Shown: one piece after another, positions 1 through 8,731 of the stretch
Layout of the letters: each line of letters opens with the position of its first letter
Numbering within the stretch: position 1 is the first letter of the stretch
The notes under the pieces: generated by a model
Databases searched by the model: none
The model's input: the letters and a program-made list of their open reading frames with translations, nothing else
Told to the model about the DNA's origin: nothing
Origin: Sphingomonas beigongshangi
Lineage (GTDB): Bacteria; Pseudomonadota; Alphaproteobacteria; Sphingomonadales; Sphingomonadaceae
NCBI RefSeq assembly: GCF_016820445.1
Contig: NZ_JADHDT010000001.1
Coordinates: forward strand, 186,001 to 250,000
Length of the DNA stretch: 64,000 nucleotides
Direction of reading: 5' to 3'
Translations under genes and position numbers: made by a program

Positions 1-363
1 CTGTCGCTACGCAGCCTCGCGGACAATCCGGCGCAGCTGGAGGAGGCGATTGCCAACGGATCGGTCAAGGTGCCGGCCAACGGCGATGCCAAGGCCGAGA
101 AGGCGATGATGCTGGCGTCCGCCAGCCGCCCGCAGTCGGGCGACAGCACCTTCGCCACGGGAGCCGATGTCTCGCGCTTCCAGCGTAGTTCCGTGCCTGG
201 CAAGGCCTCCGGGCTTGCCGCGCAGGCGCAGGGGGTGGGCATGCCCGCTCCGGGTGGCGCCGCCGCGACCGCACCGGGTGCGGCCGCGATACCAACCGGT
301 CCCGTCGTGCGTGTCGCGCGCGGCACCAGCGTGACCGTCGTTCCGGTCGGGGGAAACAAGTAA
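1..363 (+). CDS. cpaB: Flp pilus assembly protein CpaB (3' end only)
   Basis: Only the last 120 codons are in the window and the frame is open from base 1. CpaB/RcpC is a periplasmic, SAF-domain protein of the Tad (Flp) pilus machine, thought to work with the secretin. What is visible is the variable C-terminal tail, rich in Ala, Gly and Pro and ending in an alternating Val/Arg/Thr segment. The tail alone would not identify the family. The call rests on cpaC starting 2 bp after the stop and on the cpaD-cpaE-tadB-tadC series that follows. The operon promoter and major pilin gene must lie upstream, outside the window. Confidence 0.8.
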   Translation: MSLRSLADNPAQLEEAIANGSVKVPANGDAKAEKAMMLASASRPQSGDSTFATGADVSRFQRSSVPGKASGLAAQAQGVGMPAPGGAAATAPGAAAIPTGPVVRVARGTSVTVVPVGGNK

Positions 364-365
364 TC

Positions 366-1952
366 ATGCGCAAGTCCTCGAAGCCTTTCGCACGCGCGCC
401 GCTCGCGCTGGCCATGGTGCTGGCGACGCCCGCCGGCCTCGCCGATGCGCGGCCGGCGCCAGGTGCGTCCAGCGCCCCCAGCGGCCTCGTCCAGGTCAAC
501 ACGGGTCGCGGCCGGCTCGTCACGCTGCCACGCCCGATGAGCGACGTGTTCGTCGCCGACGACGCGGTCGCCGACGTGCAGGTCCGCTCTCCGACCCAGC
601 TCTACATCTTCGGCAAGAAGCCGGGCGAGACAACGATCTCCGCGACGACCAAGGGTGGCGCGGTCGTCTATGCAAGCACGGTCCGCGTCGGCAACAACTA
701 CGACTCGATCGGCGCGATGCTGCGTCTTGCGATGCCGGAAGCACAGATCGTCGCAACGCCGATGAACGGTCTGGTCCTGCTCACCGGCACGATCGCCAGC
801 CCCGGCGACGCGGCCGAGGCGGAACGCCTTGTGCAGGCCTATGTCGGCGAAAGCACCAAGGTGCTCTCCCGCCTGAAGACGGCGACGCCGTTGCAGGTCA
901 ACCTGCAGGTGCGCGTCGCGGAAGTGAGCCGCAGCTTCATCAAGCAGGTCGGCGTCAACATCCAGTCGTTCGACGGCACCGGCGGTTTCAAGTTCGGCAT
1001 CACGCAGGGACGAGCCCAGACGCAATATGCCCCACTGAGCGGTGGGGCCAACGGCGGGGGCATGTTCACCGGGGGCACGACCGCATCGACGGGCAGCACG
1101 CTGCTGACGGGCGCGGCAACCGGCGGGACGCTGGGCTTCGCCGGCAGGCTGCTCGGCCTCGACCTGCTCGGCGCGCTCGACCTCGGCGAGACGACGGGCA
1201 TGGTGACGACGCTCGCCAATCCGAATCTCACCGCGCTGTCGGGCGAGACGGGCACCTTCCTCGCCGGCGGCGAGGTGCCGATCCCGATCGCGCAGGCGCT
1301 GGGCACCGTGTCGGTCGAATACAAGCAATATGGCGTCAGCCTGGCCTATACGCCGACGGTGCTCGCCGACGGGCGCATCAGCCTGCGTGTGCGGCCGGAG
1401 GTGTCGCAGCTCGATTACTCCAATGCGGTGACGATGAACGGCACCCGCGTTCCCGGGCTGACCACCCGCCGCGTCGAAACGACGCTGGAACTGGGCTCCG
1501 GCCAGAGCATGATGATCGGCGGCCTCCTCCAGAACACGCACAACAATTCGATCCAGAAGACGCCGTTCCTCGGCGATCTGCCGATCATCGGCGCGCTGTT
1601 CCGGTCGAACGGCTTCCAGCGCAGCGAGACCGAACTCGTCATCATCATCACCCCCTATCTGGTAAAGCCGATCAACAGCCTGTCGCAGGTCGCGCTGCCG
1701 AGCGACGGCTATCGCGCCCCCACCGATGCCGGCCGTCTGCTGCTCGGCGAACTCGGCACGGGGATCAGCGGCGATCGCCGCCCGGTGCCGTCGATGGCGC
1801 CAGGCAGCGCGCCCGGCATGGCGCCCAGTTACGGCGCATCCGCTCCGGTACCGGCGCAACCGCGGCGCGATGCCGCTCCGGCCGCCTCCGACGCCCGTAG
1901 CGATCGCAAGTCCCGCAAGGCGGACGTCCCCGCCCCCGGCTTCTCCAACTAA
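366..1952 (+). CDS. cpaC: Type II/III secretin of the Tad pilus, CpaC/RcpA
   Basis: Outer-membrane secretin that forms the exit pore for the Flp pilus; 528 aa, a usual length for CpaC. A signal peptide covers about residues 1-28 (basic start, Ala/Leu core, Ala-Asp-Ala end). An N-terminal pilus-formation domain with the motif GKKPGETTISA lies at about 40-115 and a BON-like region at about 125-185. The secretin core, about 290-435, holds GETGTFLAGGEVPIPI, MIGGLLQ and the terminal TELVIIITPYLV strand. A Pro/Ala-rich tail of about 80 residues with basic ends follows. The start lies 2 bp after cpaB, so translation is probably coupled. Confidence 0.95.
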   Translation: MRKSSKPFARAPLALAMVLATPAGLADARPAPGASSAPSGLVQVNTGRGRLVTLPRPMSDVFVADDAVADVQVRSPTQLYIFGKKPGETTISATTKGGAVVYASTVRVGNNYDSIGAMLRLAMPEAQIVATPMNGLVLLTGTIASPGDAAEAERLVQAYVGESTKVLSRLKTATPLQVNLQVRVAEVSRSFIKQVGVNIQSFDGTGGFKFGITQGRAQTQYAPLSGGANGGGMFTGGTTASTGSTLLTGAATGGTLGFAGRLLGLDLLGALDLGETTGMVTTLANPNLTALSGETGTFLAGGEVPIPIAQALGTVSVEYKQYGVSLAYTPTVLADGRISLRVRPEVSQLDYSNAVTMNGTRVPGLTTRRVETTLELGSGQSMMIGGLLQNTHNNSIQKTPFLGDLPIIGALFRSNGFQRSETELVIIITPYLVKPINSLSQVALPSDGYRAPTDAGRLLLGELGTGISGDRRPVPSMAPGSAPGMAPSYGASAPVPAQPRRDAAPAASDARSDRKSRKADVPAPGFSN

Positions 1953-1975
1953 GCGCGCGAAGGATGACCTTCCCG

Positions 1976-2605
1976 ATGATCCGTCCGATCCTCCTTGCCT
2001 CGCTCGCCGTTCCCGCACTGATGCTGGGCGGGTGCATGGGCACCCAGAACCGCGGCGTGGAGTCCGTGCACCAGCCGGTCGTCGACCGCACCAGCTACGC
2101 GCTCGATCTCGCGACGCGCGGCGGCGCGCTCGCGCCCGGCGAGGACTATCGCCTCGCCGGCTGGATGGAAGGCATGCACGTCGGCTTCGGCGACCGCATC
2201 GCGATCGACGATCCGGGCGGCTATGCGCCCACTGCCCACGAGCAGGTCGCCGGCGTCGTCGCGCGCTATGGCCTGCTGCTGTCGACCGATACGCCCGTCA
2301 CGAACGCGCCTGTGGCACAGGGCGCCGTGCGCGTCATCGTGTCCCGCATGCGTGCGTCGGTGCCGGGCTGTCCCGACTGGAGTCGCGACAGCAGCACCGA
2401 ACTCGATCAGCATACCTCGTCCAATTTCGGATGTGCGGTGAACAGCAACCTCGCCGCGATGGTCGCGCGTCCCGACGACCTCGTTCGGGGGACGGAAGCG
2501 GGATCGGTCGTCGATCCGGCGCTGACCAGCAAGGCGATCGACAATTACCGCAAGCGCACGGCGACGGGCGCGACGGGTACGCTGCCCGCGACGGGAGGAA
2601 AGTGA
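1976..2605 (+). CDS. cpaD: Tad pilus assembly lipoprotein CpaD
   Basis: CpaD is an outer-membrane lipoprotein of the Tad pilus, proposed to help the CpaC secretin assemble or localise. The 209-aa product starts with MIRPILLASL and has the lipobox LGGC, with the lipidated Cys at residue 20. A start at 1964 (four residues longer) is possible, but there the AAGG touches the ATG. From 1976 the GAAGGA is 11 nt upstream and the signal peptide has its Arg near the front, so I prefer 1976. The body is soluble, with two Cys that may pair (CPDWS and FGCAV). It lies between cpaC and cpaE in one operon. Confidence 0.88.
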   Translation: MIRPILLASLAVPALMLGGCMGTQNRGVESVHQPVVDRTSYALDLATRGGALAPGEDYRLAGWMEGMHVGFGDRIAIDDPGGYAPTAHEQVAGVVARYGLLLSTDTPVTNAPVAQGAVRVIVSRMRASVPGCPDWSRDSSTELDQHTSSNFGCAVNSNLAAMVARPDDLVRGTEAGSVVDPALTSKAIDNYRKRTATGATGTLPATGGK

Positions 2606-2606
2606 C

Positions 2607-3875
2607 ATGAACGCGCCCTGGAAGCCCGGTACCGGCCTGCGCGAACCCTTTGCCGCCTTCGCCTGCGACGACACCACCGCCGACACGCTGCGCGCGGTCG
2701 CCGCGGAGCTCGGCTGGACGGTCGAGAAGGTGCACAAGGGCGGGCTGCGCAACGCGGTCCAGTCGCTGTCGGTATCGGCCAGCCCGCAGATCCTGTTCGT
2801 CGACCTGGCGGAATCGGGCGATCCGCTGAACGACATCAATGCGCTCGCCGAGGTGTGCGAACCGGGGACGGTCGTGATTGCCGCCGGCCAGGTCAACGAC
2901 GTCCGGCTGTATCGTGACCTCGTGGCCAGCGGCATCCAGGACTATCTGCTGAAGCCGGTGCATCCCGACATGCTGCGCGAAGCGCTCGGCCACGCACAGG
3001 CGATGCTGAACGCGCCCAAGGCGACGGAGGCGGTCGTCGACCGTCCGCATTGCTCGACCGCCGTCATCGGTACGCGCGGCGGCGTCGGCGCTTCGACGGT
3101 CGCGACCTCGCTGGCCTGGCTGATGAGCGACAAGGAGAAGCGTGCGACCGCGCTGCTCGACCTCGACGTCCATTTCGGCACCGGCGCGCTGGCGCTCGAT
3201 CTCGAGCCGGGCCGCGGCCTGACCGACGCGATCGAAAACCCCAGCCGGATCGACGGCCTGTTCATCGAGCGGGCGATGGTGAAGGCGTCGGAGAAGCTCG
3301 CCGTGCTGTCCGCGGAAGCGCCGATCAACCAGCCGCTGATGACCGATGGCGCCGCCTTCTACCAGTTGCAGGAAGAGATGCGTGCCGCCTTCGAATGCAC
3401 CGTGGTCGATCTTCCGCGTGCGATGCTGGTGCAGCATCCACACCTGATCAGCGACATACAGACCGCGGTGGTCGTCACCGAACTGACGCTGGCGGCGGCG
3501 CGCGACACGATCCGCATCCTGTCGTGGCTCAAGTCCAACGCCCCGCAGACGCAGGTGACCGTCGTCGCCAACCGCATGCATGCCGCCGGGCAGCTCGAGA
3601 TCAGCCGCAAGGATTTCGAGGGATCGATCGAACGCAAGATCGATCATGTCGTGCCGTTCGACCAGAAACTGGCGGCACAGGCGGCGAAGCTCGGCAAGCC
3701 GATGGCGGAGGCGGGCAAGAATTCCAAGACCGTCGCGCCCCTGCTCGACCTGGTCAAGGGCGTGCTGAGCGTCGGCGACGAGGCGCTCGATGCCGGTGTC
3801 CCGGGTGCCGGCAAGAGCGGCGGCAAGGGCAGCTCGCTGCTCGCCTCGCTGCTCGCCAAGCGCCCGCGCAAGTGA
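2607..3875 (+). CDS. cpaE: Tad pilus localisation ATPase-like protein CpaE
   Basis: CpaE/TadZ is a cytoplasmic MinD/ParA-like protein that places the pilus machine, usually at a pole; 422 aa. Residues about 15-135 resemble a degenerate receiver domain. Residues about 145-400 form the MinD-like ATPase. Its deviant Walker A reads RGGVGAST, so the usual Lys before the final Thr is Ala, which is typical of CpaE and suggests weak or no ATP hydrolysis. LLDLDVHFGTGALAL is the switch-like segment. The Gly/Ser/Lys-rich C-terminus looks disordered. The start is 1 nt after the cpaD stop, with an AGGA site inside the end of cpaD. Confidence 0.93.
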   Translation: MNAPWKPGTGLREPFAAFACDDTTADTLRAVAAELGWTVEKVHKGGLRNAVQSLSVSASPQILFVDLAESGDPLNDINALAEVCEPGTVVIAAGQVNDVRLYRDLVASGIQDYLLKPVHPDMLREALGHAQAMLNAPKATEAVVDRPHCSTAVIGTRGGVGASTVATSLAWLMSDKEKRATALLDLDVHFGTGALALDLEPGRGLTDAIENPSRIDGLFIERAMVKASEKLAVLSAEAPINQPLMTDGAAFYQLQEEMRAAFECTVVDLPRAMLVQHPHLISDIQTAVVVTELTLAAARDTIRILSWLKSNAPQTQVTVVANRMHAAGQLEISRKDFEGSIERKIDHVVPFDQKLAAQAAKLGKPMAEAGKNSKTVAPLLDLVKGVLSVGDEALDAGVPGAGKSGGKGSSLLASLLAKRPRK

Positions 3876-3919
3876 ACCGGCGAATGCCGATAGCGGTCAT
3901 GGAGCCCTGATCGAACGTC

Positions 3920-4894
3920 ATGGATACGCTGCCCCTTTTCCTGCTCGCGATCGGTGCCACGCTGGCGCTGGGCCTCGTGGCGTTCGCCCTCGCGGGGCCG
4001 TCGCCGCAACGCTCGCAGGCGCGGCGGATCGCGGCCGTCCGCGGCCGGCACGGCGAGGCGGATGCGGTCGCCGAGGCGCAGATGCGCCGCATCACCGCGG
4101 GACGGGCGCAGACCAGGACGGACGTCGCCTTCGGCAAGCTGCTGCCCAACCCGGCGCAGCTGGCCAAGCGGCTGGCGATGACGGGCAAGGACTGGACCGT
4201 CGGGCAATATGGCATGGCGAGCGCCGGCCTGTTCGCGCTCGTCGCGGCGTTGCTGTGGCTGAAGGGCGCGCCGATCCTGCTTGCGATGTTCCTCGCGCTC
4301 TTCGTCGGCGCCGGCCTGCCGCATTACATCGTCGGCTATTTCATCAAGCGGCGTATCGCGAAGTTCACCGCGAAGTTTCCGGACGCGATCGAACTGCTCG
4401 TGCGCGGTCTGCGATCCGGTCTACCCGTCAGCGAGACGATGGCGGTCGTCGGCAACGAGGTCGAGGGCCCCGTCGGCGAGGAATTCCGGATGGTATCCGA
4501 CAAGATGAAGATCGGCAAATCCATGGATGCGGCGTTGCAGGACACCGCCGACCGGCTGGGCACGCCCGAATTCCAGTTCTTCGTCATCACCATCGCGATC
4601 CAGCGCGAAACCGGCGGCAACCTTGCCGAGACGCTGGCGAACCTCGCCACGGTGCTGCGCCAGCGCGGCCAGATGAAGCTCAAGATCAGGGCGATGTCGT
4701 CCGAGTCGAAGGCATCGGCCTATATCGTCGGGTCGCTGCCGTTCATCGTGTTCGGTATGATCTGGATGATCAACGCCAGCTACATGCAGAACTTCTTCGT
4801 CGACCAGCGCCTGATGGTCGCCGGCCTCGGCGGACTGCTGTGGATGAGCATCGGCGCCTTCATCATGGCCAAGATGGTCAGCTTCGAGATCTGA
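3920..4894 (+). CDS. tadB: Tad pilus inner-membrane platform protein TadB
   Basis: Inner-membrane platform protein of the Tad pilus, 324 aa. It has an N-terminal membrane helix (about 3-23), two more at about 95-140, a cytoplasmic type II secretion F domain (T2SSF, about 150-270, beginning FPDAIELLVRGLRSG) and C-terminal helices at about 270-320. It pairs with TadC and normally transmits the force of the CpaF ATPase. In most tad loci cpaF sits between cpaE and tadB; here the gap is only 44 bp and holds no cpaF remnant. The Shine-Dalgarno is weak, so translation may depend on coupling. Confidence 0.93.
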   Translation: MDTLPLFLLAIGATLALGLVAFALAGPSPQRSQARRIAAVRGRHGEADAVAEAQMRRITAGRAQTRTDVAFGKLLPNPAQLAKRLAMTGKDWTVGQYGMASAGLFALVAALLWLKGAPILLAMFLALFVGAGLPHYIVGYFIKRRIAKFTAKFPDAIELLVRGLRSGLPVSETMAVVGNEVEGPVGEEFRMVSDKMKIGKSMDAALQDTADRLGTPEFQFFVITIAIQRETGGNLAETLANLATVLRQRGQMKLKIRAMSSESKASAYIVGSLPFIVFGMIWMINASYMQNFFVDQRLMVAGLGGLLWMSIGAFIMAKMVSFEI

Positions 4895-4912
4895 CGGGCA
4901 AGGACAGGCAAC

Positions 4913-5893
4913 ATGCAGGCAACCGGCCCCACCCTCCTCGGCGTCGACGTCCTTTGGGTCGCGACGATCCTCTCCGGCGTCGCCGCGTTCGCGGTGATGA
5001 TCGCGATCTACGCGGTGACGACCGTCAGCGATCCGATGTCCAAGCGCGTCAAGGCGCTCAACGACCGGCGCGAACAGCTGAAGGCAGGTATCACCGCCTC
5101 GACGAAACGCCGCGCGAAACTGGTCCAGCGCAACGATACGGCCGACCGGATGCGCAGCATCCTGTCGTCGCTGAAGGTCTTGCAGGACAGCCAGGTCAAA
5201 ATCGCGCAGGTTAAGCTGATGCAGGCCGGCATCCGGTCGAAGGACTGGGCGGTCGCGGTCATCTTCGGCCGCCTCGCCCTGCCGATCGTCATCGGCGGCC
5301 TCGCGACCTTCTTCGTCTACGGCACCGACACGTTCGCCGACTATTCCGCGCTGCAGCGCTACGGCATCGTCGCGATGGCCTTCGTGCTGTCGTACAAGGC
5401 GCCGGATATCTACCTCAAGAACAAGATCACCAAGCGCAGCCACGCGATCCGCAAGGGGTTGCCGGACGCGCTCGACCTTCTGGTGATCTGCGCGGAGGCG
5501 GGCCTGACCGTCGATGCGGCCTTCCACCGCGTGGCGAAGGAACTTGGCCGCGCCTATCCCGAACTGGGCGACGAGTTCACGCTGACCGCCATCGAACTGG
5601 GCTTTCTCACCGAACGCCGCCAGGCGTTCGAGAATCTGGCGACGCGGGTCGATCTCGATGCGATCAAGGGCGTCGTCACGACCATGATCCAGACGGAGAA
5701 ATACGGCACGCCGCTCGCCTCCGCGCTACGCGTCCTGTCGGGCGAGTTCCGTAACGAGCGCATGATGCGCGCCGAGGAAAAGGCCGCGCGCCTGCCTGCG
5801 ATCATGACGGTGCCGCTGATCCTGTTCATCCTGCCGACGCTGTTCGTCGTCATCCTGGGTCCGGCAGCCTGTTCGATCAGCGACGCGTTCTGA
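4913..5893 (+). CDS. tadC: Tad pilus inner-membrane platform protein TadC
   Basis: Second T2SSF-domain platform protein of the Tad pilus, 326 aa. Membrane helices lie at about 12-35, 120-165 and 295-322. The F domain contains LPDALDLLVICAEAGL, the segment equivalent to the TadB motif. An AGGA ribosome site precedes the ATG, and the gene begins 18 bp after tadB. It ends with a hydrophobic helix and CSISDAF. It is the last recognisable tad gene here; no prepilin peptidase, TadD/TadG or pseudopilin follows. Confidence 0.92.
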   Translation: MQATGPTLLGVDVLWVATILSGVAAFAVMIAIYAVTTVSDPMSKRVKALNDRREQLKAGITASTKRRAKLVQRNDTADRMRSILSSLKVLQDSQVKIAQVKLMQAGIRSKDWAVAVIFGRLALPIVIGGLATFFVYGTDTFADYSALQRYGIVAMAFVLSYKAPDIYLKNKITKRSHAIRKGLPDALDLLVICAEAGLTVDAAFHRVAKELGRAYPELGDEFTLTAIELGFLTERRQAFENLATRVDLDAIKGVVTTMIQTEKYGTPLASALRVLSGEFRNERMMRAEEKAARLPAIMTVPLILFILPTLFVVILGPAACSISDAF

Positions 5894-5973
5894 TCCGGTT
5901 GCGAGGCGGCGACGCACGGCGCTGAACCATCGCCGCCCAGCGTCGTTGTGCTCCCGTAACAGGGAGTCCGACG

Positions 5974-6348
5974 ATGCTCTTCACCACCCCGACGCAGTTC
6001 GCCGCGCTGGCCCTTGCGCTGATCGCCGGCTGGCTGTTCGGTCTCGCCAGCCATCCTGGCGGCCGCAAGTGGAAGGAACGCTATGCGGCCGAACGCGAGG
6101 CGCATGCGGCGCATCGCCGCGACGGCGAAACGCGGCTGGCCGAGGCCAATCGGCGCACCGCCGAACTCGAGCGCGAAAACGAACGCCTCGCCAATGCGAC
6201 GCCGGTGGCAGCCACCCCTGTCGTCGATCCCGCCGTCGCCCGGCCGACGCTGACCGAACGCCTCAACGGCCGTGCCCCGGTCGCCGCGCGTAGCGCGCGC
6301 CCGGCGTTCACCGACGGCAGGCCGCGCGGCTGGTTCGACTTCCGCTGA
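5974..6348 (+). CDS. Small membrane-anchored coiled-coil protein, unknown
   Basis: A 124-aa protein I do not recognise by family. It has one N-terminal membrane helix (about 8-27), then a charged segment rich in Arg, Glu and Ala (about 32-75) with heptad-like spacing that suggests a coiled coil, then a Pro/Ala/Val linker and a basic tail ending in WFDFR. An AGGGAG site 8 nt before the ATG supports the start. It lies 80 bp after tadC on the same strand and could be cotranscribed, but nothing in the protein ties it to the pilus. Confidence 0.7.
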   Translation: MLFTTPTQFAALALALIAGWLFGLASHPGGRKWKERYAAEREAHAAHRRDGETRLAEANRRTAELERENERLANATPVAATPVVDPAVARPTLTERLNGRAPVAARSARPAFTDGRPRGWFDFR

Positions 6349-6395
6349 GCGACCGCCGTCTCGACTTGGCGGCGCAAAGTCGCCAAGGACGAGCG

Positions 6396-8048
6396 ATGGA
6401 GAGTGGAACGCGCACCGGAGGCCGGATTCTGGTCGACCAATTGCTCGCGCAGGGCTGCGAGCGGATTTTCACCGTGCCGGGCGAGAGCTTCCTGGCGGTT
6501 CTGGACGCCTTGCACGACACGCCGGCGATCGAAACGGTGGTCTGCCGGCAGGAGGGCGGCGCGGCGTTCATGGCCTGTGCCGACGGGACGCTGACCCGCC
6601 GCCCCGGCATCGCCTTCGTGACCCGCGGCCCGGGTGCGACGAACGCGTCGATCGGCGTCCATGTCGCCATGCAGGATTCGCAGCCGATGATCCTGTTCAT
6701 CGGCGACGTCGACCGCGCGACGCGGGATCGCGAGGCTTTTCAGGAGATCGACTTCGCCGCGATGTTCGGCCCGCTCGCCAAATGGGCGGCGCGGATCGAC
6801 GACGCGCGGCGCATTCCCGAATATGTCGCGCGCGCTTATGCCGTCGCCATGAGCGGGCGGCCCGGTCCCGTCGTCCTCGCCCTGCCCGAAGACATGCTGC
6901 TCGACCGTGTCGACGCCGTCGACCGGCCTCGCGTTGCGCGCATTAAACAGACCTGCGATCCGGCACAGATTCAGCGCGTGGCGGAAGCGCTGGCCTCGGC
7001 GGAGCGACCGGTCGCGATCGTCGGCGGCGCGGGCTGGGACCAGGATGCGGCGCGCGATTTCGTCGACTGGGCCGAACGTGTCGGTATTCCCGTCGCCGCC
7101 GCCTTCCGCCGGCAGGACGCAATTCCCAACACGTCGCCCGCCTGGGCGGGCAATCTGGGCTATGGTCCCAATCCGCGGCTTGTCGAGCGTGTCCGCGCGG
7201 CGGATCTGCTGTTGGTCGTGGGCCCGAGATTGGGCGAGGCGACGACCGACGGTTATACGCTGGTGACCCCCGACCATCCGGGACAACGCCTGGTGCACGT
7301 TCACCCCGACCCGGAGGAGTTGGACCGCACCTATCGTACAGATATCGCGATCTGCGCGGGCATGGCGGAATTCGCGCAGGCGTTGCTCGCCGTCGCGCTG
7401 CCAGCGCGCGATGCGGGCGGGCGAGCCCATGACGAATGGCGCGACTGGTCGACGCCACGGCCCCGCGATCTGATCATGGATCTCGGCCCCTGCGTCGCGG
7501 CGATGCGCGACCTGCTGCCCGCCGATACGATCCTATGCAACGGCGCAGGCAATTACAGCGGCTGGTGGCATCGCTACTGGCCCTATGCGGGGCCGGGGAC
7601 GCAACTCGCGCCGACGGCGGGCGCGATGGGCTATGGCGTCCCCGCGGCAGTCGCCGCGGCGCTGCGTCACCCGGGGCGCACCGTCGTCGCGCTTGCCGGC
7701 GATGGCTGTTTCCTGATGAACGGACAGGAGCTGGCGACCGCGGTTCAGCACGACGCGCAGATGCTGGTGCTCGTGGTCGACAACGGCGCCTATGGAACGA
7801 TCCGCATGCATCAGGAGCGGGAGTTTCCCGGCCGCGCCTCCGCGACCCGTCTCGCCAATCCGGATTTCGCCGCGCTGGCGCGCGCGTACGGCTGCTGGTC
7901 GGAAACCGTGCAACGCACCGAAGACTTCGCCCCCGCGCTTGAACGCGCGCAGCGCGTCCGGGGTGTTCGGCTGCTGCATCTGAAAACGGATGTCGAGGCG
8001 ATCACCGCCGGCACGACGCTAACGCAAGTCGCTGGCCGCGCCGGCTGA
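6396..8048 (+). CDS. Thiamine diphosphate-dependent enzyme, acetolactate synthase-like
   Basis: A 550-aa three-domain ThDP enzyme of the acetolactate synthase/benzoylformate decarboxylase superfamily. The N-terminal Pyr domain carries the catalytic Glu in CRQEGGAAF, a central domain follows, and the C-terminal PP domain has the Mg-ThDP motif GDGCFLMNGQELATAV followed about 25 residues later by DNGAYG. No regulatory ilvN-like subunit is adjacent and the gene is not with ilvC, so a catabolic or unassigned substrate is more likely than branched-chain synthesis. A TTG start 30 nt upstream is possible, but the ATG at 6396 has AAGGA at good distance. Confidence 0.85.
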   Translation: MESGTRTGGRILVDQLLAQGCERIFTVPGESFLAVLDALHDTPAIETVVCRQEGGAAFMACADGTLTRRPGIAFVTRGPGATNASIGVHVAMQDSQPMILFIGDVDRATRDREAFQEIDFAAMFGPLAKWAARIDDARRIPEYVARAYAVAMSGRPGPVVLALPEDMLLDRVDAVDRPRVARIKQTCDPAQIQRVAEALASAERPVAIVGGAGWDQDAARDFVDWAERVGIPVAAAFRRQDAIPNTSPAWAGNLGYGPNPRLVERVRAADLLLVVGPRLGEATTDGYTLVTPDHPGQRLVHVHPDPEELDRTYRTDIAICAGMAEFAQALLAVALPARDAGGRAHDEWRDWSTPRPRDLIMDLGPCVAAMRDLLPADTILCNGAGNYSGWWHRYWPYAGPGTQLAPTAGAMGYGVPAAVAAALRHPGRTVVALAGDGCFLMNGQELATAVQHDAQMLVLVVDNGAYGTIRMHQEREFPGRASATRLANPDFAALARAYGCWSETVQRTEDFAPALERAQRVRGVRLLHLKTDVEAITAGTTLTQVAGRAG

Positions 8049-8059
8049 TCACGCTTCGG

Positions 8060-8344
8060 TCAGCGCAGTTTCTCGGTTCCGTTGATCAACGCCGCCTTCT
8101 GCTCGTCGGTCATCGCCTGTGCGTTGACATCGGCGTCATCGATTGCGTCCGCCTGCTGTTTGCCGCTCTTGCGGATCTGGTCGGCCTGATCCTTCATGTT
8201 GTCGGCAGCCTGTTCCATCGCGTCGGCGCGATTGTCATAGGCCTTCTCGACATCATGGCCGAGCTTGTCGTCGCCCTTGCCGCCGCATGCGGCGAGCGAA
8301 AGCGCCATGCTACCCAGCAGCGCGGCGATCATCGTCTTCCTCAT
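8060..8344 (-). CDS. Small lipoprotein, unknown
   Basis: A 94-aa secreted lipoprotein. Its signal peptide has the basic start MRKTM, a Leu/Ala/Met core and the lipobox LAAC; the mature part is almost entirely charged helix (Asp, Lys, Gln, Ala) and probably a coiled coil. The function is not recognisable. It ends 11 bp from the ThDP-enzyme stop, convergently. It lies downstream of csbD on the same strand but is separated from it by a terminator-like hairpin. Its amphipathic helical make-up resembles small stress-linked envelope proteins, which is only a resemblance. Confidence 0.75.
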   Translation of the reverse strand: MRKTMIAALLGSMALSLAACGGKGDDKLGHDVEKAYDNRADAMEQAADNMKDQADQIRKSGKQQADAIDDADVNAQAMTDEQKAALINGTEKLR

Positions 8345-8369
8345 GAATTCTTCCCCTGTTCGATCAACG

Positions 8370-8402
8370 AAAAGGGCCGCCCCGCCGGAGCGGAACGACC
8401 CT
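8370..8402 (-). terminator. Rho-independent terminator after csbD
   Basis: Read on the minus strand, CCGCTCC-GGC-GGGGCGG forms a 7-bp stem with one G-T pair. It is extended by GGG/CCC across a small bulge and followed by TTTT. It sits between the csbD stop (8424) and the lipoprotein start (8344), so csbD would be mostly monocistronic. Confidence 0.6.
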
Positions 8403-8423
8403 GTCATTCTGTCTAGGCGCCGA

Positions 8424-8606
8424 TCAGATGTCGTCGCCGAGCGCGCCCTTGACCTTGCCCTTGGCCTGCTCGCCCTTGCCTTCCAGCTGCTGCGCCTTGC
8501 CCTCGGCGGCCAGATCGGCATTGTCGGTGTGGTTGCCGATCGCTTCCTTCGCCTTGCCGATCGCCTCGTTGACATTGCCCTTGATCTTGTCGGTCAGCTC
8601 GCCCAT
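8424..8606 (-). CDS. CsbD-family stress protein
   Basis: A 60-aa CsbD-like protein: MGELTDKIKGNVNEAIGKAK at the front and GKGEQAKGKVKGALGD near the end are the two halves of the family's repeated amphipathic pattern. CsbD proteins are small, helical, abundant in general stress or stationary phase and of unclear function. The start is set by an AGGAGG-type site 5-6 nt upstream. An EcfG-type promoter (8666-8691) lies about 60 bp upstream, and a hairpin terminator follows the gene. Confidence 0.9.
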   Translation of the reverse strand: MGELTDKIKGNVNEAIGKAKEAIGNHTDNADLAAEGKAQQLEGKGEQAKGKVKGALGDDI

Positions 8607-8665
8607 TCCGGCCTCCTGCGCTTCGTGCGACCCGCCTTTCGGGCCGCTTGATCCACGTCAGCAAT

Positions 8666-8691
8666 AACGGGCCGTGGCTCGCGCCGGTTCC
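8666..8691 (-). promoter_or_regulatory. EcfG (general stress sigma factor) promoter of csbD
   Basis: On the minus strand the sequence reads GGAAC-N17-CGTT, an exact match to the alphaproteobacterial EcfG consensus (GGAAC-N16/17-CGTT). The predicted start of transcription is about 50-55 nt upstream of the csbD ATG. The match is seen directly; the sigma-factor assignment follows from the known consensus. Confidence 0.8.
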
Positions 8692-8731
8692 GTGACAAAT
8701 CCGTAACGGGCACAGTTTTTGCGACGAGCGG

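Noticed and set aside
6366-6395. TTG start for the ThDP enzyme ten codons upstream
   Set aside because: TTG is rare as a start and lacks a ribosome site; ATG 6396 has AAGGA at proper distance.
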